The notes: generated from the sequence alone by a model not told the origin. DNA of 35,807 bases from SICU01 sp038045445 (GCA_038045445.1 JBBSYC010000004.1:1-35807); one strand, 5' to 3'. Counted from the stretch's first letter, positions 22,566 to 31,093 are shown. A program made the numbers and translations.

Positions 22566-23042
22566 ATGAAAAACATTGCTATCATAACTTCTCAAGGGGG
22601 GCATTTGGGACAGATGAAATTATTATTTTCCCAAGAAGTAATAAGACTAGATAATTGCATATTAATAACTGAAGACCTAAATCCTAAAGTAAAAACAAAA
22701 TCTTTTTTAGGAAAGTATACTACATACTACTTCAAAAAAGATATTTTACTTAAGCCAAATCCTTTTACTTACTTAAAAACACTTTTTAATTTAATAAATA
22801 TACTAAGAAAAGAAAAAATAGATATTATTTTTACAAATGGTGCTCAAATTTCTATTCCAGCCGTTATTGCCTGTAAAATTCTTGGGATAAAAAGTATATT
22901 TATTGATACAGTCATAAGAGTTAAAACTCCTAACTGGTCTGCACGCGCATCTTACCCCTTTGCTAATGAATTTTGGGTTCAACATCAAAATATGGCTAAA
23001 AAATATGGCAGGAAAGCAAAATACGTAGGGGGAATAGTATGA
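22566..23042 (+). CDS. Alg14/PssD-like glycosyltransferase subunit
   Basis: Alg14-type proteins are the membrane-anchoring or acceptor half of a split GT28-family enzyme. The 158-residue product begins NIAIITSQGGHLGQMKLLF (the SGGHL-like motif), has TNGAQISIPAVIACKILGIK, and FIDTVIRVKTPNWSARASYPFANEFWVQ, matching the Alg14 E-x-x-R and Q regions. I chose ATG 22566, one base after the preceding stop, over an in-frame ATG at 22527 inside the neighbouring gene because the conserved N-terminus begins here. Its stop overlaps the Alg13-like gene by four bases. No N-terminal membrane anchor is evident, unlike yeast Alg14. Confidence 0.85.
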   Translation: MKNIAIITSQGGHLGQMKLLFSQEVIRLDNCILITEDLNPKVKTKSFLGKYTTYYFKKDILLKPNPFTYLKTLFNLINILRKEKIDIIFTNGAQISIPAVIACKILGIKSIFIDTVIRVKTPNWSARASYPFANEFWVQHQNMAKKYGRKAKYVGGIV

Positions 23043-23506
23043 TTTTTGTAACAATTGGAACCCACCCTGACCAATTTGACAGATTAATAAGAAGAATAGA
23101 TAAAATCGCACCAAAAATTAAAGAAGAAATAATTGTGCAGAGAGGATTCACAAAATATACTCCTAAAAATATAGAGTATTTTGATTTCACGGATAAAATT
23201 GATGAATATTATAAAAAATCCCGAATTGTCATAGCTCAGTCTGCTACATCTTTGATTGAATTTATATTAAAATATGGCAAACCTGTTATTACTGTTCCGC
23301 GAGAGGCAAAATACAAAGAGCATATTAATGACCACCAGGTTGAATTTGCGGAATATTTTGCTAAAAAAGCAAATGTCTTAATGATAAGAAATATGAAAGA
23401 ACTAACTCCAAAACTCCTTATCAACTATAGGAAAAAGCCAAAAATAGATTTGGATGGACTTTATAATTTACAAGATAAAATTAGAAAGGTAATTGATTCT
23501 CTATGA
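23039..23506 (+). CDS. Alg13/PssE-like glycosyltransferase subunit
   Basis: Alg13-type proteins are the catalytic, nucleotide-sugar-binding half (GT28 C-terminal domain). The 155-residue product has IFVTIGTHPDQFDRLIRRID at the start, FTDKIDEYYKKSRIVIAQSATSLIEFI, GKPVITVPREAKYKEHINDHQVEFAEYFAKK, the donor-binding motif of MurG, Alg13 and PssE. Coupling to the Alg14-like gene by ATGA supports an obligate complex. In eukaryotes this pair adds the second GlcNAc to dolichyl-PP-GlcNAc; the sugar here may differ. It overlaps the next methyltransferase gene by four bases. Confidence 0.86.
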   Translation: MIFVTIGTHPDQFDRLIRRIDKIAPKIKEEIIVQRGFTKYTPKNIEYFDFTDKIDEYYKKSRIVIAQSATSLIEFILKYGKPVITVPREAKYKEHINDHQVEFAEYFAKKANVLMIRNMKELTPKLLINYRKKPKIDLDGLYNLQDKIRKVIDSL

Positions 23507-24156
23507 AATCTGACAATAGAACGGATTTTATCATTAACTTGGCAGACATAAAAAAGTCTGATTCTATCTTAACTGTGGGTGTTGCACATATCCCTGAAAT
23601 TGAGAGAATAATTGAGACAAAAACAAAAAGCTCTAATTGTATTGATTTTGACTTAAAAAAAATAAATCATGCAAAAAGATATACTAAAAAAACAAATTTT
23701 ATATGTGGAGACATCACTAATCCAGACAAAAAAATGTTCAATGGGTTTGACACCATAATTATGCTTGAAGTGCTTGAACACATTAAAGGGGATAGTGAAG
23801 TGTTAGAGAATATTCATAAAATGCTAAAGAATGAGGGGAAACTGATAATAACTGTGCCAAATAAACACCCATTACACATTATAAATCCCCTGTTATACAC
23901 TCAGCATTATAGACATTATAAAATGGATGAGATAACTACGCTCCTCAAAAAGGTTGGCTTTTCTATCCAATACAAAAATACTGTTGAGTCACCTAAACTG
24001 ATATTTGACTTGTATGTACATTTGTTTTGTAAATATTTATTGAGGAAGAGTATTCCTTTTGGAATACTTACGGGAAAAAATGACAAGACTTATTTAAATA
24101 ATAATAATAAAGAAAATAAAGGAATGGATTGCTTGGTTGTTGCAACTAAAAACTAG
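23503..24156 (+). CDS. Methyltransferase-like protein with a degenerate SAM motif I
   Basis: The 217-residue product has a class I methyltransferase layout. Motif I, normally (D/E)xGxGxG, reads SILTVGVAHIPEIERI, so the glycine run is lost. The acidic end of strand 2 (CIDFDL), the GDI segment and the IMLEVLEHIKGDSEVLENIHKMLKNEGKLIITVPN stretch are intact. HYRHYKMDEITTLLKKVGFSI is typical of the sugar-methyltransferase-like group. It is translationally coupled to the Alg13-like gene and so probably acts on the same glycan. Its TAG stop overlaps the stop of the convergent GT2 gene in the palindrome CTAG. Confidence 0.8.
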   Translation: MKSDNRTDFIINLADIKKSDSILTVGVAHIPEIERIIETKTKSSNCIDFDLKKINHAKRYTKKTNFICGDITNPDKKMFNGFDTIIMLEVLEHIKGDSEVLENIHKMLKNEGKLIITVPNKHPLHIINPLLYTQHYRHYKMDEITTLLKKVGFSIQYKNTVESPKLIFDLYVHLFCKYLLRKSIPFGILTGKNDKTYLNNNNKENKGMDCLVVATKN

Positions 24157-25142
24157 ACATACTTAAAAAAATTCTTTATTTTTGATAAGGTAATTATTCC
24201 ATAAAGTAAGGTTAAGTAAAATACGTAAAATGGGTGTAAAAGCCAAAATAACTTTTTTGTTTTGAATAATTGTGGAAGAACATCAATTAGTGGAACTACA
24301 AGTGTTAAATTGGTCAAAACCATTAAGAAGAATTTAATGGTGCTTGGAGGTTGTCCAAGCTGAGTCCATTTAAAAGATTTTGTCCCATACTCCTTATTCA
24401 TAAATCTATAAAAATAGGTTGCTTTTTTCTTCATAAATGAGAGCATGTTGTTTGAGGTTTTATGATATATTCTTGGTTTTGAATGTATTGCAACCCTCAT
24501 GTTGTGATGGGCCATGTTTGCCGAGACATCAACATCTCTTGTATATCCGTTTATTGCCTTAAACACTGATTTGCGAAAAGCGCAACCGTTTGCTCCAAAA
24601 AACAATATTTTTTTTGGAGATAAATCAAAAATGAAGTAATCTTTTTGTTTATTAAATTTATTTTGATTTAATACAACTTGTGCTACTAATGAATAGGGGG
24701 TTGCAAATGGGTCTTCTACTCCAAGGGCATTAATATACTTAAGAAAATTGGTGTCTTTGGGTATAGGGGAAGTCAATGATTGAGAGGCCATTACTCTCTT
24801 GTCTTTGAAAGGTTCTAATATGTGCTTAATCCAGTCTTTGTTTAGAAGGATATTGTCGTGGTCAAGAAACACTATAAACTCTCCTTTTGATAGGTTTACC
24901 CCTTGGTCTTTTGCCATACCCTTGCCTTCTGAAAGCTTATAGGGATTATGAAATAACTTGATGTTCTTTTCTTTTTTTATATAACTCTTTACTATCTTAA
25001 GAGTATTGTCTGTCGAACCGCCATCTCCTATTATTACCTCATAATCTTTCCTTGAAAATTTTTGCATTAATATTGAATCTATACATTCTTTTAGTGTTCT
25101 TTCTGCGTTAAGAATACCTAAAACATAACTTACTTTTACCAT
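24153..25142 (-). CDS. GT2 glycosyltransferase with C-terminal membrane segments
   Basis: The 329-residue product has the GT-A core: VSYVLGILNAERTLKECIDSI, VIIGDGGSTDNTLKIV, GKGMAKDQGVNLSKGEFIVFLDHDN with the metal-binding D-H-D at 94-96. The C-terminal 70 residues contain two hydrophobic segments (FFLMVLTNLTLVVPLIDVL and FWLLHPFYVFYLTLLYGIITL), so it is a membrane-bound transferase facing the cytoplasm. The ATG shares one base with the stop of the asparagine-synthase-like gene (TAATG), so it ends a three-gene operon starting at 28539. Sugar and acceptor are unknown. Confidence 0.87.
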   Translation of the reverse strand: MVKVSYVLGILNAERTLKECIDSILMQKFSRKDYEVIIGDGGSTDNTLKIVKSYIKKEKNIKLFHNPYKLSEGKGMAKDQGVNLSKGEFIVFLDHDNILLNKDWIKHILEPFKDKRVMASQSLTSPIPKDTNFLKYINALGVEDPFATPYSLVAQVVLNQNKFNKQKDYFIFDLSPKKILFFGANGCAFRKSVFKAINGYTRDVDVSANMAHHNMRVAIHSKPRIYHKTSNNMLSFMKKKATYFYRFMNKEYGTKSFKWTQLGQPPSTIKFFLMVLTNLTLVVPLIDVLPQLFKTKKLFWLLHPFYVFYLTLLYGIITLSKIKNFFKYV

Positions 25143-26959
25143 TAAACTTCCACCTTTTCTAAAGTAATATTATCGATGTAGAGTTTGTGCCATAATTCAA
25201 CATTTAGAAGAGTCCATAATTTGTGATCATTTCTATAGGTTGTTGGTTTTGATATTAGGCTGTCTAATTTTGATTTATTAAAAATATCTCTCTCTTTTAA
25301 GTCTTCTATATGCGGATTTACTCTGTTAAAGAAGTCCTTGTTTGTAAACCACGTCGAGATAGGAAGGCTAAAACCTTGTTTTTTTCTATTTAAAATTACT
25401 TTAGGCAATTGCTTGGAAATTGTTTTTCTAAACAAAAATTTGTTTGTTTTATATTTCAGGGGTATCTCAAAAAAATATTTTATTAAATCTTTATCTAAGA
25501 ATGGAGCCCTTACTTCTAGACCATGTGCCATGCTCATCTTGTCTACTTTCATCAATAAATCATTTGGAAGCCATTCTTTAAAATAAAAATTAATAGAAGT
25601 TTTGTAAAGATTTTTTTCTAAATATTTATCAAGCAAATCTGGTCTTTGCACGCCTACAAAATATTTGATTTCATTGCTATTAAAAGGAAAATAATATAAC
25701 TTTTTATAGGCTTTTTCTATTTCTTTACTATTCAGCAAATCTGCTCCAAAATTATATATTTGTTTTTTTGGATATTTGTAAAAAGTAGACATTCCTTTAA
25801 GAATGTGTGAGCTGATATTCTTTAGAGGTCTTGGGATTTTATTTACTTTTTCAACGAAAGATAGCCTGTTTACAGTATCATATCCTCCAAATACTTCATC
25901 GCCCCCTTCTCCAGACAAAGCAACTTTTACGTGTTTTGACACCTCTCTTGCTAATAGATAAGTAGGAAGTGAAGCAGGGTCTGATAGGGGCTCATCCATG
26001 TGCCAGACTACTTTTGGCAAATAAGATAATATTTCACCATCTAAGATTATTTCTTTATGGTCTGTCTGAAAATGCTCTGAAACAACCCGTGCATATTTTG
26101 ATTCATCTATTCCTTCTTTGAATCCTACTGAAAATGTTTTTATTTTATCTGTGACTCTTGACATGTAAGAGACTATTGCGCTTGAGTCCAAACCCCCGGA
26201 CAGAAGAACTCCGACAGGAACGTCTGACACAAGTCTTTTTTGTACAGCTCCATCTATTAAATTGTCTACTTCTTCTATTTTAGGATTTATTTTTTCGGAT
26301 ATATTAGGTAAACTATAATAAGAAGATATTTTAATTTTGCCTTGTGAAAACACTGCAAAAGATGAAGGCGGTAGTTTTTTTATTTCTGAAAATACTGTAT
26401 CTTTTCCGGGAGAAAACCTACACATAATTGTATCTAAAAGCATATTCTTATCTACTTTATTTTGAACTCCCGCTTTTAGCAATGCCTTAATTTCTGAAGC
26501 AAAAATAATATTCTCTTTTTGAATTGAATAATAAAGAGGTTTTTTACCAAATTTGTCTCTGGCTAAAAATAAATCTTTATTTTTTTTATCCCATATAACA
26601 AAGGCAAACATTCCGTCAAGTTTTGAACAGATATTTTCTCCATATTCTTCATATCCCTTGATTATCACTTCTGTATCGCTTTCGCTGTTAAACTTGTGTC
26701 CTTTTTTTATTAAATCTTTCTTTAACCCTTTGAAATTATATATCTCTCCGTTGAAAGTAATTACTAAATTATTATCTGAACTTGACATTGGCTGATTTCC
26801 TTTTGGAGATAAATCAATAATTGCAAGCCTTCTATGGCCTAAAGAGATTCCTTTATCTGTAAAATAACCTTCTGCATCTGGTCCCCTATGGGAGATACAT
26901 TGAGTCATTTTCTTGATTAACTCTTTGTCTTCCCATGTAAATCCCGTTATACCACACAT
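25142..26959 (-). CDS. asnB: Glutamine-dependent asparagine synthase-type amidotransferase
   Basis: AsnB uses glutamine and ATP to amidate a carboxylate. The 605-residue product has the N-terminal Cys2 nucleophile (MCGITGF), the glutaminase residues in GHRRLAIIDLS (41-51) and FNGEIYNF (69-76), and the synthetase domain with the PP-loop SGGLDSS at 254-260 and the GGDEVFGGYD motif. Length is normal. It lies between two glycosyltransferase genes with one-base overlaps on both sides. That context suggests it may amidate a uronic-acid sugar or another cell-surface carboxylate rather than only make asparagine; this is inference. Confidence 0.92.
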   Translation of the reverse strand: MCGITGFTWEDKELIKKMTQCISHRGPDAEGYFTDKGISLGHRRLAIIDLSPKGNQPMSSSDNNLVITFNGEIYNFKGLKKDLIKKGHKFNSESDTEVIIKGYEEYGENICSKLDGMFAFVIWDKKNKDLFLARDKFGKKPLYYSIQKENIIFASEIKALLKAGVQNKVDKNMLLDTIMCRFSPGKDTVFSEIKKLPPSSFAVFSQGKIKISSYYSLPNISEKINPKIEEVDNLIDGAVQKRLVSDVPVGVLLSGGLDSSAIVSYMSRVTDKIKTFSVGFKEGIDESKYARVVSEHFQTDHKEIILDGEILSYLPKVVWHMDEPLSDPASLPTYLLAREVSKHVKVALSGEGGDEVFGGYDTVNRLSFVEKVNKIPRPLKNISSHILKGMSTFYKYPKKQIYNFGADLLNSKEIEKAYKKLYYFPFNSNEIKYFVGVQRPDLLDKYLEKNLYKTSINFYFKEWLPNDLLMKVDKMSMAHGLEVRAPFLDKDLIKYFFEIPLKYKTNKFLFRKTISKQLPKVILNRKKQGFSLPISTWFTNKDFFNRVNPHIEDLKERDIFNKSKLDSLISKPTTYRNDHKLWTLLNVELWHKLYIDNITLEKVEV

Positions 26960-28539
26960 TAATCTTTATAGTCTATCTTATAAGCGACTAGGCCTCCGAA
27001 GTTATTGTCATAGGGGTAAATTAAAGTAAATGTTGCGTCATCATTGGATGTTTGTTTTTTTATGTCGAACTGCACTACTTGATTCTGTGGAGATATTATG
27101 ATGCTTGAATTGAAATATGGAAACAAAATTCCACGATATCCCTGTTCGTTCTGGACTTGCTGAACCATCCAATCTGGGTGATGGGGCTCTAATATAGAAG
27201 CAATTATGAATTTTGGCTTCTCTTCTTTTAATATCTTTGTGAAATTCTCTATTGACAATTTTGCATACGTAATGACTTCCCTTTCTGCATATGCTGTGGT
27301 TTGAGTATAAGAAACACTTAAAATTTTATCAATAATTTCAGAATTTTGCCTTATTAAAACAGAAGACTCTTTAACAGGGGAATAGCTTTCCTTTTTATTA
27401 TTTATTATAGCTGTTGCATAATTTACTTGATAGAATAAAAATATTAAAAACATTATTGAAATGATTAAGATAGCTATATTTTTTGAATGCTTGTGTAGGT
27501 AAATATATAGATTCTCAATTGTTTTTGCCGAAAATAATAAAATAAAGGGTATTACCAAGAAAACCCATCTGTCCTCTATTGTTCCTTTTATATAAAAAAT
27601 ATAAAATAGAGCAACTATTAATAAAACTATAAATGAGAACATGGAAGAGTCTTTTCTTAAAGATTTGTCTTTTACTATTAAGTCTGCACTAAGTAAAGTT
27701 TTACCAATAAATGCAACTAGGCTTATTAGAAAAAATACAAACATTAACGCTTGTGGAAAAGAATAATAGAAATCAAGGACCATCCAGCCTAATTCCCTTC
27801 CTTCATTAAAATCTCCTGAATATGATGGGGCAAAAGCAAGAGGGTTGCCAAACATTACCAACTGCCAAATCATAAATGGAATCATTCCCATTATGAAGGA
27901 GCCAAGTATCAACCAATAATTCTTTTTCTTTATTAAACCAAATCCTTCGTAGTAAATCGCAAAGACAACCATAGATAATGGAACAAGAAGAGCTGATATT
28001 TTAAAGTAAAAACCTGCTGCTACAAATAGTCCTGTGTATAATGCATATTTATTTTTTTCAAATTTAATGAATTTCCAAAAGAAGCTACATGAAATAACCT
28101 GTAGGGTGACTGAAAAGAAATCCGGCTGGAACCTTACGCTCCAAAACAATAAAGACCAAATAAAAGATGTAAGGGCTGCGCTAATAAATCCTATTTTCTT
28201 GCCGTATAGTTCTTTTCCTAAATAATAAACTGCAATCACCAAAGCCACTGAGGGTAATACTACAAGTAAAAACTTAAGTGCGACTTCTCCAAAGCCCACT
28301 TTAATAAATAGTGCTGCTAACAACTGAAATAGAGGTGGTCTTTGAGGGTTTATATCATAAGGCACTCCTAATGCCCAGCTTTTTGCTGTTGACATATATT
28401 CTGCTTCATCCCACCACATCGTTTGATCTGCTGTTATAAAAAGATAGTATATTCTTACTATAAGTGCTACCAAAATAAGCAAAACAATTCCAACTCTACT
28501 ATTTAATAGATTTTTGTATTTACCAAAGGAAAAACCCAT
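26959..28539 (-). CDS. GT-C family membrane glycosyltransferase (PMT/ArnT-like)
   Basis: The 526-residue product has about 11 membrane segments and the catalytic acidic motif WWDEAEY in the first outer loop (D44 and E45), as in GT39/GT83 enzymes that use polyprenyl-phosphate sugars. NPQRPPLFQLLAALFIKVGF and SLLFWSVRFQPDFFSVTL fit PMT_2 domains. The C-terminal roughly 150 residues form a soluble domain. It would act on the outer face of the membrane, adding a sugar from a dolichyl-phosphate donor such as the one made by an ALG5-like enzyme. It opens the operon with asnB and the GT2 gene. Confidence 0.87.
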   Translation of the reverse strand: MGFSFGKYKNLLNSRVGIVLLILVALIVRIYYLFITADQTMWWDEAEYMSTAKSWALGVPYDINPQRPPLFQLLAALFIKVGFGEVALKFLLVVLPSVALVIAVYYLGKELYGKKIGFISAALTSFIWSLLFWSVRFQPDFFSVTLQVISCSFFWKFIKFEKNKYALYTGLFVAAGFYFKISALLVPLSMVVFAIYYEGFGLIKKKNYWLILGSFIMGMIPFMIWQLVMFGNPLAFAPSYSGDFNEGRELGWMVLDFYYSFPQALMFVFFLISLVAFIGKTLLSADLIVKDKSLRKDSSMFSFIVLLIVALFYIFYIKGTIEDRWVFLVIPFILLFSAKTIENLYIYLHKHSKNIAILIISIMFLIFLFYQVNYATAIINNKKESYSPVKESSVLIRQNSEIIDKILSVSYTQTTAYAEREVITYAKLSIENFTKILKEEKPKFIIASILEPHHPDWMVQQVQNEQGYRGILFPYFNSSIIISPQNQVVQFDIKKQTSNDDATFTLIYPYDNNFGGLVAYKIDYKD

Positions 28540-28560
28540 AGAATCAACTGCAAAACTCTG

Positions 28561-28568
28561 TTTAAATC
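28561..28568 (-). promoter_or_regulatory. TATA box of the GT-C/asnB/GT2 operon
   Basis: Read on the minus strand, GATTTAAA has its upstream edge 29 bases from the ATG at 28539. It lies in the 36-base gap after the GT4 gene. Confidence 0.6.
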
Positions 28569-28575
28569 TCTTTTG

Positions 28576-29706
28576 TTAATCAATTTTTAGAAGAGATTCT
28601 AATTTTTTAATGATTTCAATCCACCTAAATTGCTCTGCTGTTTTTCTTGAGTTTTTCTGTAAATAGCCAATTTCTTTTTGACTCAATCCTTTTATTTTTT
28701 CTAATACTTTTGCTAAATGTTTGTAATCTCCGTTATTAAACAAGAAACCATTTTTTCCATCTTTGATTAACTCTTTGTTTCCGTCATTGTCGCTTCCTAT
28801 AACTATTCTCCCCCTACTCATAGCTTCTACCAATGTCTGGGGCATGCCTTCGCTTATTGATGGAAGAATGAATATTCCTGCTCTATCTAACTCGTTAATT
28901 TGCTCTATTGAATTATAAGATTCTGGAATAAAGATTTCTCTTTTTTCTAAGCGATTTTCTTTAGCAATTCTTTTTATTTTTTTAAGATATTCTTTGTCAG
29001 CTGGACCTTTTATTTTAACTAAAAAACCGTTTTCATTAAGGAATGCTAGCGCATGGCTTATAATCTGAAGATTCTTTATAGGACTTATTCTTCCAGTATA
29101 AATTATTTCATCTACTTTATTCTTATCTATCTTTTTTATTGGCTTAAAGAACTCGTCGCTTATTCCATTAGGGATATATTCTATATTTCTACTGCCTATG
29201 CCTAGTTTTCTTAAATAAGGCAATTCCCATTTGGTTATAGTAATTATTTTATCAAATTCTTTTAATCTTTTTCTCCCTATGAATCTGTCATAAAATCTTA
29301 CTAAAACATTAGCAATAAAACTTCTTGAGTTTTCTCTTCCAAATGGAGCGTGAGTTACCAGAAAAACCTTGCAACCTATCTTTTTTGCTACATTTAGGGC
29401 CTTTGTTGTATGCAGATGTCTGTATACGTGAACTATTATTATGTCCGGTTTAAAATTGATAGCTTCTTTCTCGAAGGACCAATGCATATAACTCTCTCCT
29501 CCTAATTTCCTTGCTGGAAAACGCTTGATTTTTAATTTACCTTGACTTTCTTCAAAGAGACATAACTCTTCGGATCCTTTCACTTTATTTGTAGAGAAGA
29601 TTGTTACTTTGTGACCTCTATCTGCAAGCAATTGCGATTCTTTAAGTACCCTCATACCCACACCGCAACCACCTTTGGTATAATTGGTAATTTCTAATAT
29701 TTTCAT
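28576..29706 (-). CDS. GT4 glycosyltransferase
   Basis: The 376-residue product has the GT-B fold: an N-terminal acceptor domain starting ILEITNYTKGGCGVGMRVLKESQLLADRGHKVTIF, and a C-terminal donor domain beginning near IIYTGRISPIKNLQII (about 201-216). The donor motif E-x7-E is present as E286 to E294 (SEGMPQTLVEAMSRGR). It has no membrane segment and acts in the cytosol. It is transcribed from its own TATA box (29727-29734) toward the GT-C operon. Donor and acceptor sugars cannot be told from sequence. Confidence 0.88.
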   Translation of the reverse strand: MKILEITNYTKGGCGVGMRVLKESQLLADRGHKVTIFSTNKVKGSEELCLFEESQGKLKIKRFPARKLGGESYMHWSFEKEAINFKPDIIIVHVYRHLHTTKALNVAKKIGCKVFLVTHAPFGRENSRSFIANVLVRFYDRFIGRKRLKEFDKIITITKWELPYLRKLGIGSRNIEYIPNGISDEFFKPIKKIDKNKVDEIIYTGRISPIKNLQIISHALAFLNENGFLVKIKGPADKEYLKKIKRIAKENRLEKREIFIPESYNSIEQINELDRAGIFILPSISEGMPQTLVEAMSRGRIVIGSDNDGNKELIKDGKNGFLFNNGDYKHLAKVLEKIKGLSQKEIGYLQKNSRKTAEQFRWIEIIKKLESLLKID

Positions 29707-29726
29707 GAAATTATGTGTTTTATAGA

Positions 29727-29734
29727 TTTAATAA
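29727..29734 (-). promoter_or_regulatory. TATA box of the GT4 gene
   Basis: TTATTAAA on the minus strand starts 28 bases upstream of the ATG at 29706, in the 51-base gap after the DegT-family gene. Confidence 0.55.
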
Positions 29735-29757
29735 GCATATTGGGTTTTAGGTCTAAA

Positions 29758-30969
29758 CTAATTGTATTTCTTAAGAAATAGATCTAAAGTATTTATCATA
29801 TGATTCATATGTTCTTCATTTAGTCCATGATGGCAACCAATTAAGAATCCTCTCCTCATAACTTCATCAGCTACGGGGAAATCAGAGGGTTTCTGACCCG
29901 TTGTTTCAACTAAATGTTCAAATGCTGGCTGTCGCAGTATATCTCCGGTGAATACTGGTCTAGTTTGAATATTCTTGCTCTCTAGAAATGTGGTTATGTC
30001 CTGTCTACTAAAGGGTGCATTCGATTTTATTGTCAGGGGAAAGCCAAGCCAGTTTGTTTGAGAGTCAGGTAATTGTTTGGGTAAAATGAAGAATTTTTCA
30101 TAATCTTTGAAGAAACCATATAACCTGTCAAAGTTTTTCCGTCTTATCTCTGAAAACATAGAGAGTTTCTTTAATTGCGCTAAACCAAAAGCTGCGCTAA
30201 TTTCTAGTGGCAAAAAATTATAACCTACATTTTCAAAAATAAATTTAGAATCATATTGAATTCCCGCTAAAGTAACTCCAAATCTTTTATTTATGTCTTC
30301 GCCCTCGTCTCTAGCAGAAGACCTTCCCCATCCGCGAATGATTTTTGCTTTGTCCATCCAATAAGAATTATTTACACAAATCATTCCACCCCCTCCTGCA
30401 GCAGTTATTATGTGTGACCCATAGAAACTAGTCGTAGAAATATGTGAATAACTTCCAGTTGGGACCCCTTTATATCTTGCCCCTAAGGTGTCGCATGAAT
30501 CTTCTATAAATATAAGATTATAATCCCAAGCAATATTCTTTAATTCTTCAAGGTTAGAAAAATTTCCTATCAAAGAGGGAATCATAAGAACTTTTGTTTT
30601 GTTTGTAATTTTTTCTCTTATCTTACTCACGTCTATATTGTAAGTTCCCGGTTCAACATCTACAAAAATAGGTTTTAATCCCTTCTGTAAAAGAGGGGCT
30701 ACGGTTGTTGAAAAAGTTAGGGCTGGTGTAATGACCTCACTTCCTTTAGGGAGGTCTAAAATTTCAAAAGCAAGTAAATTTGCAGAAGAGCCCGAATTAA
30801 CCATCACCCCATGGTTCTTTCCGAATAAAATCGCAATTTCTTCTTCAAATTTCTTTGTTCGTGGACCAATAATTGTCTGATTTTTTCTTAAAACATCTAG
30901 AACTGCTTCTTCCTCTTCTATTCCATGAACTGCTTGTGCATATGAAACTCTTATTCCTTCAGGAGACAT
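29758..30969 (-). CDS. DdhC/RfbH-like sugar 3-dehydratase (DegT family) without the Fe-S cysteine loop
   Basis: RfbH (E1) removes the 3-hydroxyl from CDP-4-dehydro-6-deoxyglucose using PMP and a 2Fe-2S cluster. The 403-residue product aligns along its length with RfbH: NSGSSANLLAFEIL (58-71), FIEDSCDTLGARY (with the cofactor Asp157), SFYGSHIITAAGGGG, KRFGVTLAGIQYDSKFIFENVGYN and AAFGLAQLKKL. H186 replaces the PLP-binding Lys of aminotransferases, as in RfbH and ColD, which points to dehydration rather than amination. Of the four E1 cluster cysteines only C159 remains; the CxC...C loop reads WGRSSARDEGEDINKRFG and is about two residues shorter. A cluster-free ColD-like mechanism is therefore likely. 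The neighbouring rfbF and rfbG would provide the substrate. Confidence 0.86.
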   Translation of the reverse strand: MSPEGIRVSYAQAVHGIEEEEAVLDVLRKNQTIIGPRTKKFEEEIAILFGKNHGVMVNSGSSANLLAFEILDLPKGSEVITPALTFSTTVAPLLQKGLKPIFVDVEPGTYNIDVSKIREKITNKTKVLMIPSLIGNFSNLEELKNIAWDYNLIFIEDSCDTLGARYKGVPTGSYSHISTTSFYGSHIITAAGGGGMICVNNSYWMDKAKIIRGWGRSSARDEGEDINKRFGVTLAGIQYDSKFIFENVGYNFLPLEISAAFGLAQLKKLSMFSEIRRKNFDRLYGFFKDYEKFFILPKQLPDSQTNWLGFPLTIKSNAPFSRQDITTFLESKNIQTRPVFTGDILRQPAFEHLVETTGQKPSDFPVADEVMRRGFLIGCHHGLNEEHMNHMINTLDLFLKKYN

Positions 30970-30991
30970 GATGATTCAAGCTTTTGGAGAG

Positions 30992-30999
30992 TTTATAAT
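30992..30999 (-). promoter_or_regulatory. TATA box of the DegT-family gene
   Basis: ATTATAAA on the minus strand starts 30 bases before the ATG at 30969. The divergent 124-base gap (30970-31093) also holds the TATA box of the HExxH gene and is otherwise AT-rich and featureless. Confidence 0.5.
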
Positions 31000-31064
31000 C
31001 ATTTCTGCATTCAAGAATAATTTTAAATTGTCACTACTTTTTTTTAAATATTTAGCAAGTAAGA

Positions 31065-31072
31065 TTTAAATA
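31065..31072 (+). promoter_or_regulatory. TATA box of the HExxH gene
   Basis: TTTAAATA starts 29 bases before the ATG at 31094, predicting a leaderless mRNA. A second AT-rich TATA-like run near 31042-31052 is too far upstream to fit. Confidence 0.6.
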
Positions 31073-31093
31073 ACTAAATTTACTGAAATTTTT

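Noticed and set aside
31042..31052. Second TATA-like run upstream of the HExxH gene
   Set aside because: It is about 45-50 bases from the ATG, while the box at 31065-31072 has the standard 29-base spacing.
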